Positions 42,803 to 50,848 of a stretch of DNA of 62,831 nt are shown here, piece after piece; within the stretch, counting starts at the first letter, position 1; each line of letters opens with the position of its first letter. The notes under the pieces are model-generated. The model was not told the origin of the DNA, ran no database searches, and was given only the letters and a program-made list of their open reading frames with translations. The translations under genes were made by a program, and so were the position numbers. Source of the DNA: an uncultured Verrucomicrobiales bacterium (GTDB lineage Bacteria; Verrucomicrobiota; Verrucomicrobiia; Verrucomicrobiales; Akkermansiaceae); NCBI GenBank assembly GCA_905478925.1, contig CAJQKQ010000062.1, positions 1 to 62,831 on the forward strand. Direction: 5' to 3'.

Positions 42803-43381
42803 TTATTGTTTCGGCTCAGCTTCTGGCTCAGCTTCTGGCTCAGCTTCTGGCTCTGGCTCTGGCTCTGGTTGCGGTGAAAGCAGCGCGAAGACTTCTTCCT
42901 GGATTTTCTCCACCTGCTCGAGGGGGATATTGGGATCCTTGACGATGTAAACCTCGCCGGTTTTGCGGTGCTCGTAGATGCGGAGGGTGCCTCCGGTTGT
43001 CGGTTGGGTGTCGGTTTCTCGGAGGAGCTTCTTGCGCTCCAGCATCACGGCGAGAATATAGCGGGTGTTTTCCGTATGTTCCTGATCCTCTTCGACAAGG
43101 TTACGGAGCAGTTCCTCGGCGCTTTGTTTGGTGACGGCACGGGAGTCCTCCTCCTGGAGGGCGGCGGGCTGAAATTTCGTTCGCCATGAAGAGAACGGCT
43201 GGTCTTCATCCTCGGCACGTTGATTCCAAGCGATTTCGCAAAAATCCTTACGGAGATAGCCGGACGATTCGGGATCCGGGAAGATTGCAGTGACGATGCG
43301 TTGCCCCTCGGTGAAGGCGATGCCGGTGGCGGTGCATTCGCGGCTCCGGCTGCGGAGATGCCATGATTCTGTGAGTGCCAT
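42803..43381 (-). CDS. Hypothetical protein with Pro-Glu/Ala-Glu repeat tail
   Basis: A 192-residue protein beginning MALTESWHLRSRSRECTATG. The central part has GQRIVTAIFPDPESSGYLRK, KDFCEIAW and QSAEELLRNLVEEDQEHTEN, followed by TLRIYEHRKTGEVYIVKD. The tail is (PE)n changing to (AEPE)n, ending AEPKQ, encoded by an exact 12-base repeat. The start at 43381 follows the LptF/G stop by 16 bases, so the two are probably one operon; a longer in-frame extension would run through the LptF/G gene. The fold is not recognised. A cytoplasmic location is likely. Confidence 0.78.
   Translation of the reverse strand: MALTESWHLRSRSRECTATGIAFTEGQRIVTAIFPDPESSGYLRKDFCEIAWNQRAEDEDQPFSSWRTKFQPAALQEEDSRAVTKQSAEELLRNLVEEDQEHTENTRYILAVMLERKKLLRETDTQPTTGGTLRIYEHRKTGEVYIVKDPNIPLEQVEKIQEEVFALLSPQPEPEPEPEAEPEAEPEAEPKQ
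42813..42866. repeat. In-frame tandem repeat GGCTCAGCTTCT x3 and GGCTCT x3
   Basis: Three exact 12-base units followed by three 6-base units at the 3' end of the minus-strand coding region, encoding the Pro-Glu/Ala-Glu tail. Such exact units can change number by slippage without breaking the frame. Confidence 0.9.
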
Positions 43382-43397
43382 GTCGGGTCGATTGAAA

Positions 43398-44753
43398 TCA
43401 GCTATTGATGATGATGATGCGTTTGAACGATTGGTAGATGGGTCTACCGGAGATACGGCGTTGATAGAGCCAGAGTCCGAGCATTGCGAAACAAATGTTC
43501 GGAAGCCAGGCCGCCAGCGCGGGCGGGATAATGGCGGCTTCACCGAGTGCCAGGGAGACGCTAGAGAGGAAAAGCATGAGCAGCGATAATAGCACGGCCA
43601 GGAAGACGCCGCTGCCGCTGCCCCGGCGTGCGAAATGGATGGAAAGTGGTGCGGCGAGTATGACCGTGACCAGGCATGTGAACGGCAGTGCCCAGCGGTA
43701 ATGCCAATGGGTGAGATACGATGGCCGATTTGATATCGCCTGGGTGGCGAGCGGGGAAGCAAGCCAGGTGCTGAGTTCCGGGATACCAAGATACTCCACG
43801 CTCAAGCCAGGCTTGATGATCTGGGAAGGGGTTTCCTTCCATGTCCTCCTGATAAGCGGTGAGTCCATCTGCTCGAATACCGGCGATTCGCCTTCACTGA
43901 AGGTGGCTACCAGCGGGTTCTCGAACGTCCATTGCCGGGAGGCACGATCCCACCATGCACGGGGGGAGCTCATCCGTGTCTTGAGTGTGGTATCGGCGCG
44001 GAGTGTCGTGACCTCGACATTATGTAGGTATCCGTCATGGACGAAATCCTCGGGAAAGGCTCCGACGAACCACAGTCGGTGCGAATTGGGATCTCGGTAG
44101 AGGACGTTGCGCGCTTGGTAGATTGGTTTGCCCGTGGCGCGCGCGATCATTTCATCGCGCTGGCCTTCGGCATGGGGTGCCCATTGGTAGTTCAGCGCTA
44201 GGAGGAGGACGCTGCACCACAGGCCGGCGAAAACCAGCGGAGCGGAGACACGGACGATTCCTGTGCCGCTCTGGATCATGGCGATGATTTCGTTCGATTT
44301 TGAAAATTTTCCGAGTCCCTGGATCAGGGCGAGCAGCAGCGTGTAGGGCAGGAGAGTCAGGAGTATGGCAGGCAGGCGGCGCACGTAGAAGTTGAGAACA
44401 GACCACATGAGGTTCTCGCTGCCTTTGAAATCGCCCAAATTATTATCGAGATCAAGGAGCAGCCAGATTCCGAAAAGGGCGGCTAGGCAGATGCCGAACA
44501 TCGATAGGAACTGCCGAGCCAGGTAGCGGTCGAATGTCGTACCCAGGCTGTATGCAAGGCTCGCAATAGCCGGCATCAGGCAAATGAAGCCTAGAATCCA
44601 TGGGCGTAGGCTGTGGGTGAAGGCGTCGGAGTCTGGAAACCCGTTGAACTGTTCCGCGATCGCGTCCTGCTCAACCGGGACGACCATGGTGACCGCAATG
44701 AGACCCAACAGGAGGGTGATGAGAGGTGGTAGCCAGCGGGGAATCTTCGACAT
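43398..44753 (-). CDS. LptF/LptG family permease with extra N-terminal membrane region
   Basis: A 451-residue inner-membrane protein. The canonical start of LptF/LptG, YLARQFLSMFGICLAALFGI, is at about residues 77-96, so there is an extra N-terminal region of about 75 residues with two hydrophobic segments (PPLITLLLGLIAVTMVV and ILGFICLMPAIASLAYSLG). The rest is normal: helices, a periplasmic jellyroll at about 200-330 (NVLYRDPNSHRLWFVGAFPE, YLHNVEVTTLRADTTL) and three helices at the end. The family moves LPS from the inner membrane toward the LptA bridge. Only one such gene is here; its partner permease and LptB are elsewhere. It leads an operon with the PE-tail protein. Confidence 0.85.
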   Translation of the reverse strand: MSKIPRWLPPLITLLLGLIAVTMVVPVEQDAIAEQFNGFPDSDAFTHSLRPWILGFICLMPAIASLAYSLGTTFDRYLARQFLSMFGICLAALFGIWLLLDLDNNLGDFKGSENLMWSVLNFYVRRLPAILLTLLPYTLLLALIQGLGKFSKSNEIIAMIQSGTGIVRVSAPLVFAGLWCSVLLLALNYQWAPHAEGQRDEMIARATGKPIYQARNVLYRDPNSHRLWFVGAFPEDFVHDGYLHNVEVTTLRADTTLKTRMSSPRAWWDRASRQWTFENPLVATFSEGESPVFEQMDSPLIRRTWKETPSQIIKPGLSVEYLGIPELSTWLASPLATQAISNRPSYLTHWHYRWALPFTCLVTVILAAPLSIHFARRGSGSGVFLAVLLSLLMLFLSSVSLALGEAAIIPPALAAWLPNICFAMLGLWLYQRRISGRPIYQSFKRIIIINS

Positions 44754-44817
44754 CAGATGGGAACAGCGTGAATTGGGGGGCTCGGGCTGTCGAGTGTTTC
44801 GGAGTGGCGGAAGCGAT

Positions 44818-47487
44818 TCAGTCCTCCCAGATCATGTGCTTGAGGCGGAGCTGGCGAGCGCGTGTCTCAGCCTCCCCGGATCGGGGGCCTGCAAAGGAGG
44901 CAATTTTTTCCGCGATGGCGATCGCCGCGCTCCAGTCCTGAGCCAACTCAAGGATGGACAGGAGGCGGAATCCGCTGCGCTCGAACCACTCCCACTCCGG
45001 TGGTGGGGGGGTGGTCGGCCGGTCGAGAACGGAAAAATATGCATCGCGCGCCTCGGCGAGGCGGGTCTTGGTGGGATCCGTCGGATCCGGCAGCTTTTCC
45101 AGCGTGAGCCCTCTCAAATATTGCAGGCGGAAGTAGGAGGAGAGGTTGCCGGTGGTGAGGCTCATCAGGCTGTCGTAAATGTCCAGGGCATCGGTGAGGC
45201 TGTCGGGATCGCTGTCACCACGGCCGTAGATCGCTTCGGCTAGGAGTAGTCCGGTGGGCAGGCGGGATGGGTCGTCGGGAGCCGTGGTGGTGAACGCTTG
45301 GTGGAGCAGTTCGATCGCAGCAGGGAGACGGTCGAGATCGATGAAGAGTCGTGCTTTTTCAAGGCGTGCGAGCGCTGTGAGCGACCCATCCATGGCCATC
45401 GTCCGGTCGAATAGCACGAGCGCCTCTTCCCTGGACTGTGCTGTCGCGCCAAGGGCGGCGGAACGTGCCGCAAGCAGAAGTGCCGCCTGGGAGCGCTGGG
45501 TTCCAGGCTCTGAAGCAGCGAGTTTCTCCAATACCAGCCTGGCCTCGTTGTATTGCCCGGATTTGAAGAGGCTTTTCCCGAGGATGAGCCCCGCCTCAGA
45601 GGAGGCGGAGCTGTCAGGAAAGGTTTCCGCGACCACAGCGGCGAGAGTGATTGTCTCCTCGCTGTTTCCTGAAATGTCCAGTAGGCGCAATCTTGCCAGC
45701 GCAAGCCTGGGTTCCTGTGAAGCGGTGATGCCTTCGTCGGAGGCGGCGAGCGTATCGAGTTGGGCCTTGGCGAGCGATAGGTCGGGCGGGGCCGATGCAA
45801 GTGCTGCCTCCGCGATCGCGAGCCTGGCCTCCTTGGCACGGGGGTGATCCGGGTTTTCCCTCAGGAACTCATCCAGAGCTGCTTTGGCCTGCTCGGGTGT
45901 TTCCATAAGAAGTGCTTTCTCAAGGATTAGATCGGCTTCCAGTTTTTCTACAGCTGCGGGTTCGAGGTTTTGAATCGTAAGCAGGGCGGATGGGTCTTCT
46001 CCGATGCGGACAAGGGTGGAGTTGAAGGCCGCGGCATCGCGGTTGCCGTCTTCGAGAAGGGAAGCCGCCTCTTCGAAAAGGGATGCTGCGAGTGTCGGAT
46101 CGCCGTTTTCGAACGCCGCCCGGGCATTGAGAAAAGCGGCCTCCCCTCGAACGATGGGCGATTTTGCCGATCTCCGGAGGGTGTCGAGAATCGAAAAGGC
46201 CTCGTCCCCGGCACCATTCTCGAGTTCCCATCCGGCCAGAGTAAGAAGACTTTTGGGAACCAAGAAATGCTGTGGGGCGAGCAGTCTCAGACGCTGCAGC
46301 AGAAGCCGGGCTTCATCCTTTGCGAGAGGGGAATTTACGCGATGGAGGCCGACGCCACGCGTGTAGATAGCGAACGCCTCGAGATCGGTGATGGCTGCCG
46401 CCGGAGAGGGCCACGCGGCCACGGCTGAGTCTGCGCTGACATTGATGAACCCGCTTGCTGCAGGGGGATTCTGCGGAATCCACTCAGAGAGCCTTGCCAA
46501 GGCGGGGTAATCGGCGGAGAGGATCTCGTCCGGCAGCCAGGCGATAATGCGGCTGAACATTGGCGCGAGTTTGGAGGTTTCCGGTCTTGCTTGAATGAAT
46601 GTGAACAGGGACTCCATGGCCGCCGCTTTGTCCCCCTGATTGGCAATCGCGTCCGCCATCCCGATCGCAGCCAGATTGAAACGACTGACGCTCTGTCGCT
46701 GTGGATCGGCGAGCAGCGATGAAAACAGCGCCTGTGCCTCAGAGGGTTTGGCTTCGGATAAAAGCAGGTATCCTTCGATGAGATTCGCGTAGCGGAGAAG
46801 GCCGGAGGGGACGGCCTCCGATTGTGGGAAGATGTCCCTGGCATCGGCATGACGACCCAGATCCAGCAATATGGCCACACTGCGGAGCCTTGATCCGGCT
46901 GAATCCGATGGAATGGTTGAGTCTGTGAGCAAGGCGAGCGCCGCAAGTGCGTCTGCGTGTCGTTCAAGCGACACCTGTAGGTTTGCCGCGGTATAGGCGG
47001 CTTCCGCCTGAAGCGGGTTAACGGGATCGGAGGCGACCTGAAGCAGTGTCTCCACGGCATCCGCGAATCGCCCTTTGCCGGCCAAAGCCAGTCCGATCCA
47101 AAATTGAGTCTCCGGGTGATCCCGGACGATGGATCGTTCCAAGATTTCGATCGCATCGTCGGGTCTGTTTCCACGGACCAAGCATTCCCCGAGCATGAGT
47201 TGGACCGCTTGCATTTTTCCTGCGGGGAAATCCGCAGCTGTTGCTGCCTCCTCGAGGCGCATCGCGGCCACATCCCAGAGTCCGCCCTCCATTGCGCTTT
47301 CAGCCGAATGGAACAACGGTGCGAATTGGCCGGCAAATACCGGATACGCGATGAGAATGAACGCTGTGAAGATGCTTATCACTGCCGCAAGGATGGAACA
47401 CCGGCGGGTGGCATGGAAGGAATAAGATGCGGATATGGGGCATACCGGTGTCTGGCCGCAATTGAAGATGATTTTCGTGCTGGCCAA
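44818..47487 (-). CDS. Large exported TPR (alpha-solenoid) protein
   Basis: About 889 residues if translated from the TTG at 47487; a GTG at 47382 would begin directly at a signal peptide (SIFTAFILIAYPVFAG) and is an attractive alternative. After the signal the chain is a long run of helical repeats of TPR type: AMRLEEAATAADFPAGKMQA, DAIEILERSIVRDHPETQFW, IGLALAGKGRFADAVETLLQ, and many more to the C-terminus. There is no catalytic motif. Periplasmic scaffold or outer-membrane assembly functions are common for such proteins. It lies upstream of the LptF/G operon, with 64 bases between, and is divergent from the mini-lipoprotein/hisA pair. Confidence 0.83.
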   Translation of the reverse strand: MASTKIIFNCGQTPVCPISASYSFHATRRCSILAAVISIFTAFILIAYPVFAGQFAPLFHSAESAMEGGLWDVAAMRLEEAATAADFPAGKMQAVQLMLGECLVRGNRPDDAIEILERSIVRDHPETQFWIGLALAGKGRFADAVETLLQVASDPVNPLQAEAAYTAANLQVSLERHADALAALALLTDSTIPSDSAGSRLRSVAILLDLGRHADARDIFPQSEAVPSGLLRYANLIEGYLLLSEAKPSEAQALFSSLLADPQRQSVSRFNLAAIGMADAIANQGDKAAAMESLFTFIQARPETSKLAPMFSRIIAWLPDEILSADYPALARLSEWIPQNPPAASGFINVSADSAVAAWPSPAAAITDLEAFAIYTRGVGLHRVNSPLAKDEARLLLQRLRLLAPQHFLVPKSLLTLAGWELENGAGDEAFSILDTLRRSAKSPIVRGEAAFLNARAAFENGDPTLAASLFEEAASLLEDGNRDAAAFNSTLVRIGEDPSALLTIQNLEPAAVEKLEADLILEKALLMETPEQAKAALDEFLRENPDHPRAKEARLAIAEAALASAPPDLSLAKAQLDTLAASDEGITASQEPRLALARLRLLDISGNSEETITLAAVVAETFPDSSASSEAGLILGKSLFKSGQYNEARLVLEKLAASEPGTQRSQAALLLAARSAALGATAQSREEALVLFDRTMAMDGSLTALARLEKARLFIDLDRLPAAIELLHQAFTTTAPDDPSRLPTGLLLAEAIYGRGDSDPDSLTDALDIYDSLMSLTTGNLSSYFRLQYLRGLTLEKLPDPTDPTKTRLAEARDAYFSVLDRPTTPPPPEWEWFERSGFRLLSILELAQDWSAAIAIAEKIASFAGPRSGEAETRARQLRLKHMIWED

Positions 47488-47537
47488 TGTTTGGAATTCC
47501 TGATAATTTCCCCATCTGTAATTAACGGAATTCTACT

Positions 47538-47723
47538 ATGAAGATTATTTTCGCAACGGTGATATTGTGTGTGGCGGGGATGTCGGCTTCCTGCCGGGTG
47601 AATCCGCCCTTGGATCCGGTTACCATGAATCCTTCCTGCAAGTTCTGCCCGCAAAATTACTACCCCGGCTACGTTTCGGATTGCCGTTCGTGCGGCCAGA
47701 AGCCGATTGTTAGCTCGAAATGA
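47538..47723 (+). CDS. Small CxxC lipoprotein coupled to hisA
   Basis: A 61-residue protein. The signal MKIIFATVILCVAGMSASC contains a lipobox-like MSASC with Cys at residue 19. The 42-residue mature part has two CxxC pairs, PSCKFCPQNYYPGYVSDCRS and then CGQKP, a zinc-ribbon-like or rubredoxin-like spacing. Its stop overlaps the hisA start as ATGA (47720-47723), so both are on one transcript and likely coupled. A function linked to histidine synthesis is not obvious; the coupling may only be transcriptional. It is divergent from the TPR gene across 50 bases. Confidence 0.78.
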   Translation: MKIIFATVILCVAGMSASCRVNPPLDPVTMNPSCKFCPQNYYPGYVSDCRSCGQKPIVSSK

Positions 47724-48487
47724 GCTGCCGCTTCCGCCCTTGCATTGATCTCCACGGGGGAAAAGTAAAACAGATCGTCGGCGGCACCTTGCGCGACGAC
47801 GGCTCGACGCCGCGTGAAAACTTCGTTTCGGAGAACCCACCCGGCTGGTTTGCAGGCAAGTTCCGCGAAGACGCACTCCGGGGTGGGCATGTGATCATGC
47901 TGGGAAAGGGCAATGAGGATGCCGCGCGGGAGGCGCTCGGTTCTTGGCCGGGAGGTATGCATGTGGGTGGCGGAATCCATGCCGGAAATGCTTCGGAGTG
48001 GATCGATGCCGGGGCGAGTCACGTGATCGTCACCTCCGCGTTATTTGATACGCAGGGAAAATTTCGTAGCGATGCGCTCGACGGACTCGTCCGTGCGGTG
48101 GGCAAGGATAGGTTGGTGATCGACCTGTCATGTCGCCGGACTGAAGCCGGATGGACTGTCGCGATGAATCGCTGGCAGACACTCACCGATATGGACGTGA
48201 CGGCAGAGACGCTCGACCGCCTGTTGCCGTTTTGTGATGAATTCCTCATCCACGCCGCCGATGTCGAGGGGCTTTGCGGAGGCATCGACGAGGACTTGGT
48301 CCGCTTTCTCGGGGACTGGGGGAAATGCCCGGTAACCTATGCAGGTGGTGCGGCCACTATGGCCGATGTCGATCTTGTTGCCCGGGCAGGGAAGGGGCTT
48401 GTCGATGTCACGGTCGGCAGCGCACTTGATCTTTTCGGCGGCACCGGCGTTCGTTATGCAGATCTGGTGGCAATGAGCCGGGTTTGA
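47720..48487 (+). CDS. hisA: HisA, eukaryote-like type (ProFAR isomerase)
   Basis: A 255-residue (beta-alpha)8 barrel enzyme for the fourth step of histidine synthesis, isomerising ProFAR to PRFAR. Asp10 in PCIDLHGGKVKQIVGGTL and Asp135 in RLVIDLSCRRTEAGW are at the catalytic positions. The motifs FVSENPPGWFAGKF, AMNRWQTLTDMDVTAE, FLIHAADVEGLCGGIDEDLV and TYAGGAATMADVDL match the fungal/plant HIS6-type enzyme rather than the usual bacterial HisA, from memory of the yeast sequence. Some bacteria carry this type. No other his gene is in the window. The start overlaps the preceding stop by 4 bases. Confidence 0.93.
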   Translation: MSCRFRPCIDLHGGKVKQIVGGTLRDDGSTPRENFVSENPPGWFAGKFREDALRGGHVIMLGKGNEDAAREALGSWPGGMHVGGGIHAGNASEWIDAGASHVIVTSALFDTQGKFRSDALDGLVRAVGKDRLVIDLSCRRTEAGWTVAMNRWQTLTDMDVTAETLDRLLPFCDEFLIHAADVEGLCGGIDEDLVRFLGDWGKCPVTYAGGAATMADVDLVARAGKGLVDVTVGSALDLFGGTGVRYADLVAMSRV

Positions 48488-48592
48488 GGAAATCGCCGCA
48501 TATTCGGCGATGGAGGCTTGTCAAGCGGCGGGGGATTCCTAGTGTATGCGCTCTTCGTCAGCGGATGAACCGCTGCGAAGGCCAGACACTTT

Positions 48593-50569
48593 ATGAATAC
48601 GACCGTACTATCCACCGCCGCAAACGAAGCCCGTGGCCTCGCCATCGATGCCATCCACGCCTGTAGTTCAGGTCACCTCGGACTCCCACTTGGCTGCGCC
48701 GAGATCGGTGCCGTCCTCTTTGGGGAAAACATGAGCTTCAATCCCGACGCCCCGCGCTGGCTGAACCGCGATCGCTTCATTCTCTCCGCAGGCCACGGCT
48801 CGATGTTCCTCTACAGCTGGCTGCATATTTCCGGATACGCCGTTTCCAAGGATGATGTCGCTGCCTTCCGCAAACTCCATTCCATCACACCCGGCCACCC
48901 GGAGTTTCATGAAACCCCAGGCGTCGAGGCCACCACCGGCCCACTCGGCCAGGGCATCGCCAACTCGGTCGGTTTCGCCCTTTCAGGGAAACGTGCCGCT
49001 GCAAAATTCAACACCACCGAGCACACGCTTTTCGACAGCCATATCATCGCCCTCCACGGCGACGGCTGCCTTCAGGAAGGTGTCGCCAAGGAGGCGATCG
49101 CCTTCGCAGGCCACAGCGGCTTGGACAATCTCATCCTCATCTACGATAGCAATGACGTCACACTCGACGCCATGGCTGATGTTACGCAGAGCGAAAATGC
49201 GAAAGCGTATTTCGAGTCCCAGGGCTGGGATGCAGTGGTCATCGACGGCCACGACCTCGCAGCTATCGAGAAAGCTCTCCAGACATCCAAGGGCAATAAC
49301 AACGGTCGTCCGAAAGTTATCATCGCCAAGACTCTGATCGCGAAAGGCATCCCGGAAGTCGCCGGTTCCGCCAAGGGACACGGCGAAGGCGGTGCGAAGT
49401 TTGCCGAAAGCGCCCGCGCCGGTCTCGGCCTCCCCGCCGACGAGAGCTTCTTCGTCTCCCCGGAAACGAAAGCCTTCTTCTCCCAGCGGAAAGAGGCACA
49501 GGCAGCAACCTTCGCCGAGTGGCAGGCAACCTACGACGCATGGGCCAAAGCGAACCCTGAGCTCGCAATTGAACTCACCGAAGGCGTTGCCCTCGCTACT
49601 CCGACTGACCTTTCCGAAAAGATCGCCAACTTCCCGGCCGACTACAAGGACGCCACCCGCTCCGCAGGCAGCAAGGTCATCAACGATGTGGCGAAAGCCA
49701 TGCCGCAGTTCCTCACCGGCAGCGCCGACCTCTTCGGGTCCACCAAAAACTACCTCAAGGACGAGGGCGACTTCTCCGCTACGAACCCATCCGGCCGCAA
49801 CATCTGGTTCGGTATCCGCGAACACGCAATGGGCGCGATCTGCAACGGCATCGCCTACGATGGCATCTTCCGCGCGAGCGGCGCGACCTTCTGCGTCTTC
49901 GCCGACTATGTCCGCCCGGCCATCCGCCTCGCAGCGCTTTCCAAGCTGCCGACAAGCTTCATCTTCACCCACGATTCCGTTGGAGTCGGTGAGGACGGCC
50001 CGACCCACCAACCTGTTGAAACAGTCAGCGGCCTCCGCGTGATTCCAGGACTCGATGTGATTCGTCCCGGCGATGCCGAGGAGACAGCGGGCGCATTCAT
50101 CGCCGCGATGCGCCGCACCGATGGCCCGAGCGCACTTATTCTCACCCGCCAGGCGATTCCGATGCAGAACTCGGTTTCCGCCGAGGAGCGCCGCGACGGT
50201 GTGATGCGCGGTGGTTATGTCCTTGTTAAGGAAACCAGTGCACTCACCACCATACTCATCGGCACCGGTTCGGAGCTCCAGCATTGTGTCGACGCCGCCA
50301 AGGCACTCGGCGACGGCGTCCGCGTCGTCTCCATGCCCTGCACCGAGCGCTTCGACCGCCAGTCGGATGAATACAAGGAAAGCGTCCTTCCGAAATCCTG
50401 CACCAAGCGCGTCGCCATCGAAGCCGGTGTTACAGATCTCTGGTGGAAATACGTCGGCACCGAAGGCAAGGCCCTCGGCATCGACCGCTTCGGCATCAGC
50501 GCCCCAGGCAATGTGGTAATGGAAGAGCTCGGCATGACCGCCGCGCACGTCATCGCCGCCGCCAAGTAG
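48593..50569 (+). CDS. tkt: Transketolase
   Basis: A 658-residue ThDP enzyme that transfers two-carbon ketol units in the pentose phosphate pathway. ThDP/Mg binding is shown by [18 protein letters not shown] from residue 156 and the Asn-containing [12 protein letters not shown]. Sugar-phosphate site residues are in [18 protein letters not shown] and [20 protein letters not shown]. The pyrimidine domain has [20 protein letters not shown] and [18 protein letters not shown], with the essential Glu in IREHAMG. The C-terminal domain is complete. It is followed by a repeat and an intrinsic terminator, so it is a single-gene unit. Confidence 0.97.
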   Translation: MNTTVLSTAANEARGLAIDAIHACSSGHLGLPLGCAEIGAVLFGENMSFNPDAPRWLNRDRFILSAGHGSMFLYSWLHISGYAVSKDDVAAFRKLHSITPGHPEFHETPGVEATTGPLGQGIANSVGFALSGKRAAAKFNTTEHTLFDSHIIALHGDGCLQEGVAKEAIAFAGHSGLDNLILIYDSNDVTLDAMADVTQSENAKAYFESQGWDAVVIDGHDLAAIEKALQTSKGNNNGRPKVIIAKTLIAKGIPEVAGSAKGHGEGGAKFAESARAGLGLPADESFFVSPETKAFFSQRKEAQAATFAEWQATYDAWAKANPELAIELTEGVALATPTDLSEKIANFPADYKDATRSAGSKVINDVAKAMPQFLTGSADLFGSTKNYLKDEGDFSATNPSGRNIWFGIREHAMGAICNGIAYDGIFRASGATFCVFADYVRPAIRLAALSKLPTSFIFTHDSVGVGEDGPTHQPVETVSGLRVIPGLDVIRPGDAEETAGAFIAAMRRTDGPSALILTRQAIPMQNSVSAEERRDGVMRGGYVLVKETSALTTILIGTGSELQHCVDAAKALGDGVRVVSMPCTERFDRQSDEYKESVLPKSCTKRVAIEAGVTDLWWKYVGTEGKALGIDRFGISAPGNVVMEELGMTAAHVIAAAK

Positions 50570-50594
50570 TAGGGAGCGCGGCTTTCCAAGTCGC
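50570..50594. repeat. Dispersed repeat after tkt, related to 3350-3374
   Basis: TAGGGAGCGCGGCTTT then CCAAGTCGC directly follows the tkt stop. It matches, in inverted orientation, the hairpin element between the DUF2752 gene and argB, but the second arm here is mutated (AAGTCGC for AAGCCGC), so pairing is weaker. Confidence 0.6.
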
Positions 50595-50617
50595 CACCTC
50601 ATACTCCGTTTTACAAA

Positions 50618-50648
50618 AACGCTCCGGGTAGCCCCCGGGGCGTTTTTT
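50618..50648 (+). terminator. Intrinsic terminator of tkt
   Basis: AACGCTCCGGG, 5-base loop, CCCGGGGCGTT (one G-U pair), then TTTT. It lies 49 bases after the tkt stop. Confidence 0.92.
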
Positions 50649-50758
50649 ATCGGTGTTTCTCACACGGTAGGGCTGATCCGGCTCGGTCAGCCCACTTTGA
50701 AAATCTAGCAGCCCGCCTCACCCACACGGAAGTGAGATCCCGGGGGAAATATCTGAAC

Positions 50759-50843
50759 ATGGAGAAGGGGTTTCCCAACCCCTTTCAAAAGCCCAGCCAT
50801 TTCCCCAGTCCTCCGCAAAGGGGTTGGGAAACCCCTTCTCCAT
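50759..50843. repeat. Nested inverted repeat: 27-base perfect arms, each itself palindromic
   Basis: The left arm (50759-50785) and right arm (50817-50843) are perfect reverse complements separated by 31 bases. Each arm also contains AAGGGGTT-TCCC-AACCCCTT, a perfect hairpin of 8 pairs. It lies between the convergent tkt and 5'-nucleotidase genes and ends 6 bases from the latter's stop. Form and size resemble REP/BIME-type or small MITE-like elements; no flanking target duplication is seen. It could also end transcription of the minus-strand gene. Confidence 0.9.
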
Positions 50844-50848
50844 ATTTA

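Noticed and set aside
48983..50602. A 539-codon open frame on the minus strand opposite transketolase
   Set aside because: It is a mirror of the high-GC codon pattern of tkt, its translation is low-complexity with no family resemblance, and it covers an intact, fully recognisable gene.
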